Assembly: GCA_036392795.1 (NCBI GenBank)
Contig: DASVXH010000005.1
Span: 1 to 14,245, forward strand
Source: JARIHD01 sp036392795
GTDB lineage: Bacteria; Patescibacteriota; Saccharimonadia; Saccharimonadales; UBA4665
Direction of reading: 5' to 3'
DNA: 14,245 nucleotides
The notes beneath the pieces are model-generated. The model did not search any database. It had not been told where the DNA came from and saw only the letters and a list, made by a program, of their open reading frames with translations. Positions 1 to 6,484 of this stretch are shown here, one piece after another. The number at the start of each line of letters is the position of its first letter. Positions within the stretch are counted from its first letter, which is position 1. A program made the position numbers and the translations under genes.

Positions 1-2
1 GT

Positions 3-1634
3 ATACTATCCTACAAAAACGAGGCGCTCCGTAAAAGCGACGTTGAGCGCCAGGAAACTGACCGTAAAAAAACCGGAGCATTTACCTATGTATACGCCAT
101 CAATCCGGCGAACGGCGAACGGCTTCCTATCTGGACAGCCGACTACGTGCTGGCTGGGTATGGCACTGGCGCAATTATGGCTGTGCCCGCTCACGACGAA
201 CGCGACTGGGAATTTGCCAAGGAATTCGATTTGCCCATTGTGCGCGTTGTACAAAACGATGCATCCGACGACGAAGTAAGTCCGGGCGAAGGAGTGATGA
301 TTAATTCTGGTCCGTATAATGGACTTGAGGCCAGCCAAGCGCGCGAAAAAATCGTCGCCGATCTGGAAAAACAAGGTGTGGGCAAGGAACACATTAACTA
401 CAAAATTCGCGACTGGCTGATTAGTCGTCAGCGCTACTGGGGTGCGCCAATTCCTATGATTCACTGCGAAAAGTGTGGTGTGGTCCCCGTCCCAGAAGAC
501 CAATTGCCTGTGCAGCTGCCCGACCTAAAAAGCTTCGAGCCATCCGGCGATGGCCGCAGTCCGCTAGCTCGTGTGCCGGAATTTGTGAATACCACTTGTC
601 CCCAATGCGAAGGACCAGCTCAGCGCGAAACCGATACTATGGACGGTTTTGCTTGTTCCAGTTGGTATTTCCTGCGGTTCGCCGATCCACGCAATAGCGA
701 AAATCCGTTCGACGCAGAAAAAGTCAAAAAATGGCTGCCGGTCGACGACTATATTGGGGGTGCCGAACACGCTGTTATGCATTTGCTCTACGCCCGCATG
801 TGGACCAAAGTTATGCAGGATGAAGGCCTGATTGAGTTTGGTGAACCTTTCACGACACTGCACAATCAAGGGATGATTCTGGCTCCGGACGGCCAAAAAA
901 TGAGCAAGAGTAAAGGCAATACCATCGAACCCGACGGCTTGATCGACCAAGGCTACGGTGCTGATGCTATCCGTATAATGGAGCTGTTCATCGGTCCCTG
1001 GAATCAATCGGCTGCCTGGAGTGTCGAGGGCATGGGCGGTAGTTTTCGCTTTTTGCAGCGCGTCTGGACGCTGGTGCAGGAATTGGACGCTGCCTATGGC
1101 ACGGATAAAGATCATGTTATTGGACTAGACACCGAACTAAAACGTACAATGCACCGCGCTATCTACCGCGTATCTAAAGATTTTGAAGAGATGGGCTTTA
1201 ATACCGCTATCGCTGCCCTCATGGAAACGTTGAACAGTTTGTACAGGCTAAAAACCACAGTGCCTATGGGTGTACATGGTGATACCTGGCAGTGGGCGCT
1301 GAAAACATTTTTACAGCTGCTAGCGCCATTTGCCCCGCACATTACGGAAGAATTGTGGCAACAATTGCACGAGTCCGACGAAAACGAACCAGCTTCCATT
1401 CATGTCGGCGCGTGGCCGGCGTATGACAAGCAGTATTTGGTGAGCGACACCATGACCATTGCCGTGCAGGTAAACGGCAAAGTCCGCACTGAACTGCAAT
1501 TGCCCAGCAACACCGACAAAGAGGCTGTTATTCAGGCGGCTCTTGACGATGCCAAAATCCGCGAATATACCGCCGGAAAAGAAGTCCGAAAAACCATTTA
1601 TGTCCCTGGTAAATTGGTTAGTATCGTGATTTAG
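3..1634 (+). CDS. leuS: Leucyl-tRNA synthetase, C-terminal 543 residues (5' end outside window)
   Basis: Charges tRNA-Leu with leucine in the cytoplasm and edits mischarged tRNA. The reading frame is open from the left edge, so the start and the HIGH motif lie outside the window. The visible part begins in the CP1 editing domain, with the family sequences TDRKKTGAF and GTGAIMAVPAHDERD. A zinc-ribbon-like segment follows (CEKCG near nt 470, CPQC near nt 600). The return to the Rossmann catalytic core is shown by DGFACSSWYFLRF, and KMSKS lies at nt 897-911. An anticodon-binding helical domain comes next, and the C-terminal domain starts at about AVQVNGKVR. It ends in TAG, which shares bases with the TAA of the convergent small gene (TTAG at 1631-1634). 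No terminator hairpin is visible. Family assignment is certain. Confidence 0.98.
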   Translation: MLSYKNEALRKSDVERQETDRKKTGAFTYVYAINPANGERLPIWTADYVLAGYGTGAIMAVPAHDERDWEFAKEFDLPIVRVVQNDASDDEVSPGEGVMINSGPYNGLEASQAREKIVADLEKQGVGKEHINYKIRDWLISRQRYWGAPIPMIHCEKCGVVPVPEDQLPVQLPDLKSFEPSGDGRSPLARVPEFVNTTCPQCEGPAQRETDTMDGFACSSWYFLRFADPRNSENPFDAEKVKKWLPVDDYIGGAEHAVMHLLYARMWTKVMQDEGLIEFGEPFTTLHNQGMILAPDGQKMSKSKGNTIEPDGLIDQGYGADAIRIMELFIGPWNQSAAWSVEGMGGSFRFLQRVWTLVQELDAAYGTDKDHVIGLDTELKRTMHRAIYRVSKDFEEMGFNTAIAALMETLNSLYRLKTTVPMGVHGDTWQWALKTFLQLLAPFAPHITEELWQQLHESDENEPASIHVGAWPAYDKQYLVSDTMTIAVQVNGKVRTELQLPSNTDKEAVIQAALDDAKIREYTAGKEVRKTIYVPGKLVSIVI

Positions 1635-2053
1635 TATCTGGTTGCCGGAGTGCTGCCATGTATCTGTATCGTTGGGGCGATGGGTACGGTGTTTTCTGGT
1701 AATGCGCTGCCCGACAATAAAAGGGCTGACGCGCAGATGCCCACAGCAAGACCGGTACGACTTGCAAAGGAGGACTTGTCATCCAATTTTGCCAGCCTAA
1801 GGCGCTCCGATATGACGGTTAAATCATCGCATGGCCTGCCAGCCTTTTGGTTTTCGCGTATTTCATTTGCAAGAATCGCCTCTACTGTCGTAAGGGAGTT
1901 CTGTTTACCGCGTTGGCCCATATGTTTGTTCTCCAAATTACCGAACAACTGTACTACACGTTCGTGGCATTTAATAGCCCAAAAAATACGTTGCACAACC
2001 AACGAGCGTAAGATAGCATAGTGTTCATGCTTGAATTCCGAAGGCCGTTTCAT
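1631..2053 (-). CDS. Small hypothetical protein with one C-terminal membrane segment (140 aa)
   Basis: I do not recognise a family. The first 100 residues are polar and probably helical. A hydrophobic stretch at about residues 103-122 (GLAVGICASALLLSGSALP) looks like one transmembrane helix, followed by a short Pro/Thr-rich tail. The start is the ATG at 2051-2053, preceded by only a weak GGGCGG that could act as a ribosome site. No good promoter is seen just upstream. The gene is tail to tail with leuS and overlaps its stop by 4 bp. A plus-strand frame over 1650-2021 is the alternative, but it has no ribosome site and a less protein-like composition. Codon use is similar to the neighbours. 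Existence of the gene is likely but not certain. Confidence 0.6.
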   Translation of the reverse strand: MKRPSEFKHEHYAILRSLVVQRIFWAIKCHERVVQLFGNLENKHMGQRGKQNSLTTVEAILANEIRENQKAGRPCDDLTVISERLRLAKLDDKSSFASRTGLAVGICASALLLSGSALPENTVPIAPTIQIHGSTPATRY

Positions 2054-2271
2054 CTACCGCCCGGTCTCTAATGCATCGGCCAAAAAAGCGGGCGGATTTA
2101 ATGCGTCTTATAGGAACTTTGGACGCTGGGGGTCTCCGTACGGCATTACTTCAAAAAAAAAGGGGGGGGCATTTCCCGGTGCGGTCGAGGGTCATGCTTG
2201 AAAATTAATGCTTTCTTCAGCTTTTGGGCAGTGCCGAGTTGGTACGATAAAAGTAGCGTAATCTCTACCCC
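2054..2271. other. Intergenic stretch with an A9G8 homopolymer pair
   Basis: No credible gene is seen here. The notable element is nine A (2153-2161) followed directly by eight G (2162-2169). The rest carries no obvious hairpin or known RNA. The right end leads into the rpmF promoter. Confidence 0.6.
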
Positions 2272-2300
2272 TTGAGATTACTGCGCAAATCAGATATAAT
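2272..2300 (+). promoter_or_regulatory. Strong sigma70-type promoter for the rpmF-nusB-rnc operon
   Basis: TTGAGA (2272-2277) and a perfect TATAAT (2295-2300) are separated by 17 nt. The predicted transcription start is near 2307. The leader of roughly 48 nt carries AAGGAG at 2338-2343, 11 nt before the rpmF ATG. Confidence 0.85.
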
Positions 2301-2354
2301 ACGGAGCAAGTTATTAAGAAATAACAGATCAACAGGTAAGGAGTTCCTCTCCCC

Positions 2355-2510
2355 ATGGGTAAACCAAAGAAACGTACATCAGCACGTCGCACCGGTGCTC
2401 GCCGCAGTCACCTCGTGCTCGAATTGGCCCGCAAAGTGAACGCAAAGTCACCAGTCAAGGCCTACACCACCCGTCGCGAAAGCGGCAAAAAGCTTGCTAA
2501 AGCTGCCTAG
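2355..2510 (+). CDS. rpmF: 50S ribosomal protein L32 (51 aa)
   Basis: A small basic protein of the large ribosomal subunit. The N-terminal signature is clear: PKKRTSARRTGARRSHL matches the L32 pattern of P-K-(K/R)-x-(T/S)-S and R-R-S-H. The start is ATG 2355, with AAGGAG at 2338-2343. The C-terminal half (residues 24-51) is Lys/Arg/Ala-rich and contains none of the four cysteines of the zinc-binding L32 form, so this is a zinc-independent version. It is the first gene of the operon behind a near-consensus promoter. It is followed by a 9-bp hairpin that begins at its stop codon and precedes nusB. L32 often sits beside fatty-acid genes in other phyla; here it leads a nusB-rnc operon. Confidence 0.92.
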   Translation: MGKPKKRTSARRTGARRSHLVLELARKVNAKSPVKAYTTRRESGKKLAKAA

Positions 2511-2528
2511 TCCACCTCAGGTGGGCTA
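2508..2528 (+). other. Hairpin in the rpmF-nusB spacer
   Basis: TAGTCCACC (2508-2516), loop TCA, and GGTGGGCTA (2520-2528) form a 9-bp stem with one U-G pair. It includes the rpmF stop codon. No U-run follows, so it is not a classical terminator. It could stabilise the rpmF 3' end, be an RNase III processing site (rnc is in the same operon), or attenuate downstream expression. Confidence 0.6.
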
Positions 2529-2560
2529 CATGTAAATGTAAGAGAAAGACACTTAACAAT

Positions 2561-3076
2561 ATGGCATCAAACCGTCACCTTGGTCGCATTATTGCTCTCC
2601 AAACCCTCTACGAGGAAGATTTTCGTCGCGGAGCTGGAGATAAAGACCTCGATCTGGAGGCCATATTAACGCGCAATATCGTTCGCTACGAAGGAACGGT
2701 CGAAGACAAGGACTTCATCAACCGTTTGGTTCGTGGCGTTTACGGCAAGGCTGCCGAGCTGGATAAACTTTTACAGCCTATTGCGCCCGAATGGCCAATC
2801 GATCAGATTGCCCGCATGGACCGGGTTATTTTGCGTATGGGTTTATACGAACTCTTGCACGAACCCGATGTTCCACCGAAGGTGGTTATCAACGAAGCGG
2901 TGGAGCTTGCTAAGGCTTTTGGTAGTGAAAATTCATCCAAGTTTGTGAACGGCGTGCTTGGAACCGCGCTTCGCCAGCGCGACGGTGATGATACTTCCGG
3001 TCCAGTTGGCGGTTCGAGTGACTCGAACGATGTAGCTGCGTCAACCCAGTCTGAGGATCCAAAGAAAGAAGGATAA
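2561..3076 (+). CDS. nusB: Transcription antitermination protein NusB with an acidic tail (171 aa)
   Basis: NusB binds boxA RNA with NusE (S10) and helps antitermination of rRNA operons. The all-helical NusB domain covers residues 5-138. It starts with RHLGRIIALQTLYEEDF, and the most conserved C-terminal block is KVVINEAVELAKAFGSENS followed by SKFVNGVLG (to residue 134). After residue 140 comes a low-complexity Gly/Ser/Asp tail of about 30 residues ending in PKKEG, beyond the usual NusB length of 130-140. The start ATG 2561 has only a weak purine-rich ribosome site (AAGAGAAAG, about 2539-2547). The Nudix gene starts 5 nt after its stop, so the two are co-transcribed. Confidence 0.95.
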   Translation: MASNRHLGRIIALQTLYEEDFRRGAGDKDLDLEAILTRNIVRYEGTVEDKDFINRLVRGVYGKAAELDKLLQPIAPEWPIDQIARMDRVILRMGLYELLHEPDVPPKVVINEAVELAKAFGSENSSKFVNGVLGTALRQRDGDDTSGPVGGSSDSNDVAASTQSEDPKKEG

Positions 3077-3081
3077 ACGTC

Positions 3082-3585
3082 ATGAAACGACCAAAGCCCA
3101 TCCAAGGAATCCGCCGGTTTATTCCCGGACGGCGTCCGACGATTCAGGAAGTGGTGCGTGAAACGACATCCGGTGGGATAATTTTCCGGCGCAACCCTCT
3201 CAAAGAAGGGCGACTGGAGATTTTGCTGATTCAAGATGCCAAAAACCGTTGGACCATTCCAAAGGGTCATGTTGAGCCCGATGAAGAGCCTAAGGCTACG
3301 GCCGAGCGCGAAATCCGCGAAGAAACTGGCCTACAGGAGATGAAAGTTTTTAACTGGTTAGGCAAGGTTAACTTTCGCTATCGCCGCGGTCAAACGCTGG
3401 TGCTTATGACCATGCACATTTATCTCGTGCAAGGTTTGGGTGATACTAATAAGCTTAAGCCCGAAGACTGGCTAAACGACATTCGCTGGCTGCCGGTAAA
3501 TCAAGCTATCGACAAAATCGCCTATGATGACATTGGTAAACTAATACTCGTGGGTATGAAGAAAATCCGCGACGCACGACTGTAA
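3082..3585 (+). CDS. Nudix hydrolase (167 aa)
   Basis: Hydrolyses a nucleoside diphosphate linked to another group, with Mg2+ bound at the Nudix box. The box is perfect at residues 62-84: G62, five residues, E68, seven residues, then R76-E77-I78-R79-E80-E81-T82-G83-L84. The domain begins after a basic N-terminal arm of about 25 residues (KRPKPIQGIRRFIPGRRP), and SGGIIF opens the fold. Substrate cannot be told from sequence; Ap4A, ADP-ribose, 8-oxo-dGTP and capped RNA 5' ends are all handled by relatives. Placement between nusB and rnc makes an RNA-related role attractive, but that is inference. The start ATG 3082 has AAGGA at 3069-3073, inside the end of nusB. Confidence 0.93.
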   Translation: MKRPKPIQGIRRFIPGRRPTIQEVVRETTSGGIIFRRNPLKEGRLEILLIQDAKNRWTIPKGHVEPDEEPKATAEREIREETGLQEMKVFNWLGKVNFRYRRGQTLVLMTMHIYLVQGLGDTNKLKPEDWLNDIRWLPVNQAIDKIAYDDIGKLILVGMKKIRDARL

Positions 3586-3596
3586 CGAGGTGACTT

Positions 3597-4292
3597 ATGG
3601 ATTTTAGTGCTTACCAGGCCTTTGCAAGGCAGCAACTGGGATGTGAATTTGATAATATCGATCTGTTGGTGTTGGCTTTTACGCATCGGTCATATGTAAA
3701 CGAGCATAAAAAGACTGCACCGGAGCACAATGAACGCCTTGAGTTCCTGGGCGACGCCGTGTTGGAGCTGGTTGTTACCGAATATCTGTACGCAACGTTT
3801 CAAGAGCCGGAAGGTATTCTAACCAATTGGCGAAGCTCTTTGGTTCGTACAGAGAGCATTAGTGCTGCTGCTGCACGTAACGGTTTTGAGCCGCTGCTGC
3901 GTCTGAGCCGCGGTGAAAAACGCGGTACCGATCGCGCCCGGGCCCAGATTCTGGCCAACACTTTCGAGGCTGTGATCGGGGCGCTGTATCTCGATAAAGG
4001 GTATGAGTGTGCGAAGGCATTTATTACCAAATCTATTCTTAGTACATTTGAAAACATTCTGGCTACCGGTTCCTGGATGGACCCGAAATCGCACTTACAA
4101 GAAGTAGCACAAAGTCACGATGGTCACACTCCGGTGTATAAAGTGCTGGAAGAAGAAGGTCCTGACCACGATAAGACATTTACCGTTGGCGTATTTATTA
4201 ATGGTCAATTACGTGGCAAAGGCGTTGGTCCCAGCAAGCAGCTTGGTCAACAAAAAGCTGCCGAAGCAGCCCTGAGAACGTACAAGAAATAG
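3597..4292 (+). CDS. rnc: Ribonuclease III (231 aa)
   Basis: Cleaves double-stranded RNA, including rRNA precursors. The catalytic domain covers residues 1-150 and holds the signature N45-E-R-L-E-F-L-G-D-A-V-L56. Catalytic residues corresponding to E. coli E38, E41, D45 and E117 are E46, E49, D53 and E124. The position of E. coli D114 is Asn (N121) here. The dsRNA-binding domain covers about residues 163-230 (DPKSHLQEVAQ, then TFTVGVFING, and KQLGQQKAAEAAL at the end). The length is normal for the family. AGGTGA (3588-3593) lies close to ATG 3597. It sits 11 nt after the Nudix gene and 4 nt before the GNAT gene, so it is part of the same operon. Confidence 0.97.
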   Translation: MDFSAYQAFARQQLGCEFDNIDLLVLAFTHRSYVNEHKKTAPEHNERLEFLGDAVLELVVTEYLYATFQEPEGILTNWRSSLVRTESISAAAARNGFEPLLRLSRGEKRGTDRARAQILANTFEAVIGALYLDKGYECAKAFITKSILSTFENILATGSWMDPKSHLQEVAQSHDGHTPVYKVLEEEGPDHDKTFTVGVFINGQLRGKGVGPSKQLGQQKAAEAALRTYKK

Positions 4293-4296
4293 ATAT

Positions 4297-4770
4297 ATGT
4301 CCGAACTCGATCTGACCTATTGCTCCTTTGGTCCGAATAGCCGACCCGACTACGAGTTGCAGGCCCGTACGCTCATTGCGGCTGATCTTTGGCAGCTTAC
4401 ACCTCCCGATCCTTTCTCATCATGGGTGGGGCAGTGTGTGCCAAAAAAAGAAGGCGACCTGTATTGTGCCTTGCTAGAGGACGAAAAAATGGTTGCAGTA
4501 GGGACGCTGTTTCCCGCACTCTGGGAGAGGCCCATGGATTTTTATCTACTGAATATCCTTGTTGTGGCGAGTGAATATCGCAAGAAAAACATTGGCTCAC
4601 GAATGCTAGCCCTGGTGGAAAAAGAGGCTCATTCGTTGGGCGCCGCTGGAGTAAAGCTTAAAGCACTTGATTCGTCCAAGGGCTTCTTTTTGCGTCACAA
4701 CTACGAACCATTCGAATACCGTAAAGAAGGCCGCCCGCGAACGCTGTATATAAAAGAGTTTTCAGAATAA
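4297..4770 (+). CDS. GNAT-family N-acetyltransferase (157 aa)
   Basis: Probably transfers an acetyl group from acetyl-CoA to an amine; the substrate is unknown. The GNAT core is visible at residues 58-140: strand AVGTLF, then LLNILVVASEYRKKNIGSRML carrying the acetyl-CoA pyrophosphate loop (R95-K-K-N-I-G100, where the first Gly of the usual R/Q-x-x-G-x-G/A is Asn), a helix to residue 112, and the FFLRHNYEPF block typical of the C-terminal part. It begins 4 nt after rnc without a clear ribosome site, so it may be translated by coupling. It is the last gene of the operon. RimI-like protein acetylation is possible, but the sequence does not decide it. Confidence 0.85.
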   Translation: MSELDLTYCSFGPNSRPDYELQARTLIAADLWQLTPPDPFSSWVGQCVPKKEGDLYCALLEDEKMVAVGTLFPALWERPMDFYLLNILVVASEYRKKNIGSRMLALVEKEAHSLGAAGVKLKALDSSKGFFLRHNYEPFEYRKEGRPRTLYIKEFSE

Positions 4771-4830
4771 AGCAGCTTGCATGTGCGGGCTTATCGTACG
4801 TGATGCTCGCCCTGCTACACGCTTTTTATT
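4771..4830. terminator. Possible weak bidirectional terminator between convergent genes
   Basis: GCGGGC (4785-4790) pairs with GCTCGC (4805-4810) with one G-U pair. The outer blocks AGCAG (from 4771) and CTGCT (from 4812) can extend the stem with bulges. T5 at 4823-4827 lies downstream on the plus strand, and the minus-strand side ends in GCTTTATT. The structure is imperfect, and support is mainly its position between the GNAT gene and the minus-strand gene. Confidence 0.3.
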
Positions 4831-4843
4831 GGTGTGGATAAAA

Positions 4844-5275
4844 TTATTTTTTCCAGAGTTTGCGGCGTTTTGGAGGAATGCGGTTCAATGCCACCGTGAA
4901 TAAGCCTACCACTGATAATCCTGCGCCCCAACGTGCTGCAGCTTCTGCCTCGTTCGCGGCGTCATTAGATTCCTTAAATTCTCTCGACAGTCTATCATGC
5001 TGTTTTAGGGTCGTTACTGCCTGTTCCAGCTTGACTATTTGCTGTGGATCGCCAGTGATTGCTTTTTCGTTAAGCATGGCAGCTTCATGGTATCCTGTGC
5101 TTATCTCCAGACTCTCTAAGCTTTCAGCCGCCGAGGACGCGTCCGCCCTATGGAATAGGCCACCGACGGAGCCAAGCATGGCCACACCTGCTATCACGGC
5201 AGCAGTATTAAAGACAATACGCTCTGTAGTCGGGTCAAGATTAATAATAGGGTCATGGTCGGGTCGGTTGATCAT
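4844..5275 (-). CDS. Small hypothetical membrane protein with two TM segments (143 aa)
   Basis: No family recognised. There are two hydrophobic segments: about residues 19-40 (IVFNTAAVIAGVAMLGSVGG) and about 114-131 (ARWGAGLSVVGLFTVAL). They flank a polar, Ala/Glu-rich stretch (47-112) that could be a coiled coil. The C-terminus is strongly basic (PPKRRKLWKK). This predicts a helical hairpin, with both ends in the cytoplasm and the coiled-coil stretch outside, by the positive-inside rule. Start ATG 5273-5275 is chosen because a perfect TTGACA-17-TATAAT promoter ends 9 nt before it, leaving no room for a ribosome-binding site and predicting a leaderless mRNA. The gene is divergent from rpsP. 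Confidence 0.8.
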   Translation of the reverse strand: MINRPDHDPIINLDPTTERIVFNTAAVIAGVAMLGSVGGLFHRADASSAAESLESLEISTGYHEAAMLNEKAITGDPQQIVKLEQAVTTLKQHDRLSREFKESNDAANEAEAAARWGAGLSVVGLFTVALNRIPPKRRKLWKK

Positions 5276-5284
5276 AAGAATAGT

Positions 5285-5313
5285 ATTATATAAGCATTAA
5301 ATAAATATGTCAA
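5285..5313 (-). promoter_or_regulatory. Consensus promoter of the two-TM protein gene (leaderless)
   Basis: On the minus strand, TTGACA (5313-5308), 17 nt, TATAAT (5290-5285). Both hexamers are perfect. The predicted start of transcription is near 5278, within about 3 nt of the ATG. Confidence 0.85.
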
Positions 5314-5338
5314 TATTTTGTGGAAAGATGCCAAGTGT

Positions 5339-5367
5339 TTGACAACTGAGGTCATTATCTGTAAAAT
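5339..5367 (+). promoter_or_regulatory. rpsP promoter
   Basis: TTGACA (5339-5344), 17 nt, TAAAAT (5362-5367). The predicted leader is about 50 nt with a purine-rich AAAGAGAG (5403-5410) before the rpsP ATG. It is back to back with the divergent promoter at 5285-5313. Confidence 0.8.
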
Positions 5368-5423
5368 AAAGCAAGATTTACGTAGAAAATCTAAAGATAA
5401 CGAAAGAGAGATTAACAAGATCT

Positions 5424-5819
5424 ATGTTAGCTATTCGCATGCAACGTACTGGTCGTAAGGGTCACGCAATGTTCCGCGTAGTGGTACAAGAATCACGCCT
5501 GACTCCTACCAGCGGTAAAGTAGTTGCCCTGCTTGGCAGCTATGACCCGCACGCCAAGGCCGCAACCCTTAACAAAGAAAAAGCTGCTTTCTATCTTGAG
5601 CATGGCGCACAACCCTCTGAACGGGCTGCACGTCTGCTCAAGAGCGAAGGCGTTAAACTGCCTTCCTGGGTAAAATTGAGCGACAAGAAGACCGGGGCCA
5701 TTCGCAACCCTGAAAAGCTGCGTCGCAACAATCCAGCCCCAGAAGAAGCAAAGGCCGAGGCCCCTAGCGAAGCTGCTGAAGCGACCTCATCTGATGAATC
5801 TACGCCCGAAGAAGCATAG
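5424..5819 (+). CDS. rpsP: 30S ribosomal protein S16 with acidic tail (131 aa)
   Basis: S16 supports assembly of the small ribosomal subunit. The family pattern is complete at residues 1-85: MLAIRMQRTGRKGHAMFRVV, GSYDPH, then AAFYLEHGAQPSERAARLL and a short basic run. Residues 103-131 form a low-complexity Ala/Glu/Pro/Ser tail rich in acidic residues; most S16 proteins end at 80-95 residues. Start ATG 5424 follows AAAGAGAG at 5403-5410. It has its own promoter and a strong terminator immediately after, so it appears monocistronic or only partly linked to the KH gene. Confidence 0.96.
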   Translation: MLAIRMQRTGRKGHAMFRVVVQESRLTPTSGKVVALLGSYDPHAKAATLNKEKAAFYLEHGAQPSERAARLLKSEGVKLPSWVKLSDKKTGAIRNPEKLRRNNPAPEEAKAEAPSEAAEATSSDESTPEEA

Positions 5820-5835
5820 TTTAACTGATGTTGTC

Positions 5836-5872
5836 AATAAAGCAGCTCATTGATAGAGCTGCTTTATTTTTT
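5836..5872 (+). terminator. Rho-independent terminator after rpsP
   Basis: A perfect 13-bp stem, AATAAAGCAGCTC (5836-5848) with GAGCTGCTTTATT (5856-5868), has a 7-nt loop and a T-run through 5872. It begins 17 nt after the rpsP stop. The loop and right arm overlap the next promoter. Confidence 0.92.
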
Positions 5873-5880
5873 GCTATAAT
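5850..5880 (+). promoter_or_regulatory. Extended -10 promoter of the KH-domain gene, overlapping the rpsP terminator
   Basis: TGC followed by TATAAT (5872-5880) is an extended -10. TTGATA (5850-5855), lying in the terminator loop, could be a -35 at a long spacing of 19. The predicted start is near 5887. Confidence 0.65.
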
Positions 5881-5912
5881 ACGTTAACCAATAATTGGAA
5901 GGAGTTCCTGAC

Positions 5913-6284
5913 ATGAATAGTATAGACCAACAGTTTGTAGAGTTCATCGTCAAGTCTCTGGTAAGCAACCCGGATGCCGTCAGTGTTGAACGGCGTATAG
6001 ACGAGAAGGGTGTCCTGTTAGAACTGACAGTAGATCCAGAAGACTTAGGACGAGTGATCGGTAAGCGCGGCGCGACTGCCCAAAGTTTACGAACCTTACT
6101 CCGTGCCCTTGGCACAAAAAACGACGCACGCTACAACCTGAAGATTGTAGATAACGGCGTAGGTAGCACATCAAGCGCATACCAAAGCGACGATGCAAGC
6201 AACGACGATGATGAAAGCGACAACAACACTGTTGTAACTAAAACGCGTCGAGAGCTTGCAGAACTCGATGACCTCGATGTATAG
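5913..6284 (+). CDS. khpA: KH-domain RNA-binding protein, KhpA/YlqC type, with acidic tail (123 aa)
   Basis: A small cytoplasmic RNA-binding protein. The single KH domain covers residues 1-80, with the GXXG loop G50-K-R-G53 in RVIGKRGATAQSLRTLLRA. Its position directly after rpsP is typical for KhpA. The family is normally about 75-80 residues; here about 43 more follow, with a Ser/Asp/Asn-rich acidic segment (91-105, DDASNDDDESDNN) and a charged end (TRRELAELDDLDV). The ATG at 5913 is preferred over an upstream in-frame TTG (5895) because GGAAGGAG lies at 5897-5904 with 8 nt spacing. It has its own promoter and terminator. Confidence 0.92.
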   Translation: MNSIDQQFVEFIVKSLVSNPDAVSVERRIDEKGVLLELTVDPEDLGRVIGKRGATAQSLRTLLRALGTKNDARYNLKIVDNGVGSTSSAYQSDDASNDDDESDNNTVVTKTRRELAELDDLDV

Positions 6285-6383
6285 TTAGTATCAGTCTTTA
6301 CGACAAGACCTTTCAAAACAAAAACCGTACGAGCTCATTGCGAGCCACTCATCTACAACGATGACTGGGAGCTTTATATGTGG

Positions 6384-6423
6384 CAAAAAAGCCGACTGTG
6401 GATAGTCGGCTTTTTTGTTTTCA
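6384..6423. terminator. Bidirectional Rho-independent terminator
   Basis: The stem is 14 bp: C, A6, GCCGACT (6384-6397) with AGTCGGC, T6, G (6404-6417), and a 6-nt loop. The symmetric A-run and T-run let it act for the KH gene on the plus strand and for the minus-strand gene ending at 6485. Confidence 0.92.
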
Positions 6424-6484
6424 TAAAATAAATAATCCAACATCCTTTTAACGATTTGGTGGGACGACTATTGGGCCTCTTTGC

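Noticed and set aside
1650..2021. Plus-strand frame of 123 codons after leuS
   Set aside because: It lies opposite the minus-strand gene 1631-2053, has no ribosome site, and has a Cys/Arg-rich shadow-like composition.
6285..6383. Possible small RNA between the KH gene and the terminator
   Set aside because: No promoter or stable fold beyond a 4-bp stem is visible; it is best read as the KH gene 3' untranslated region.
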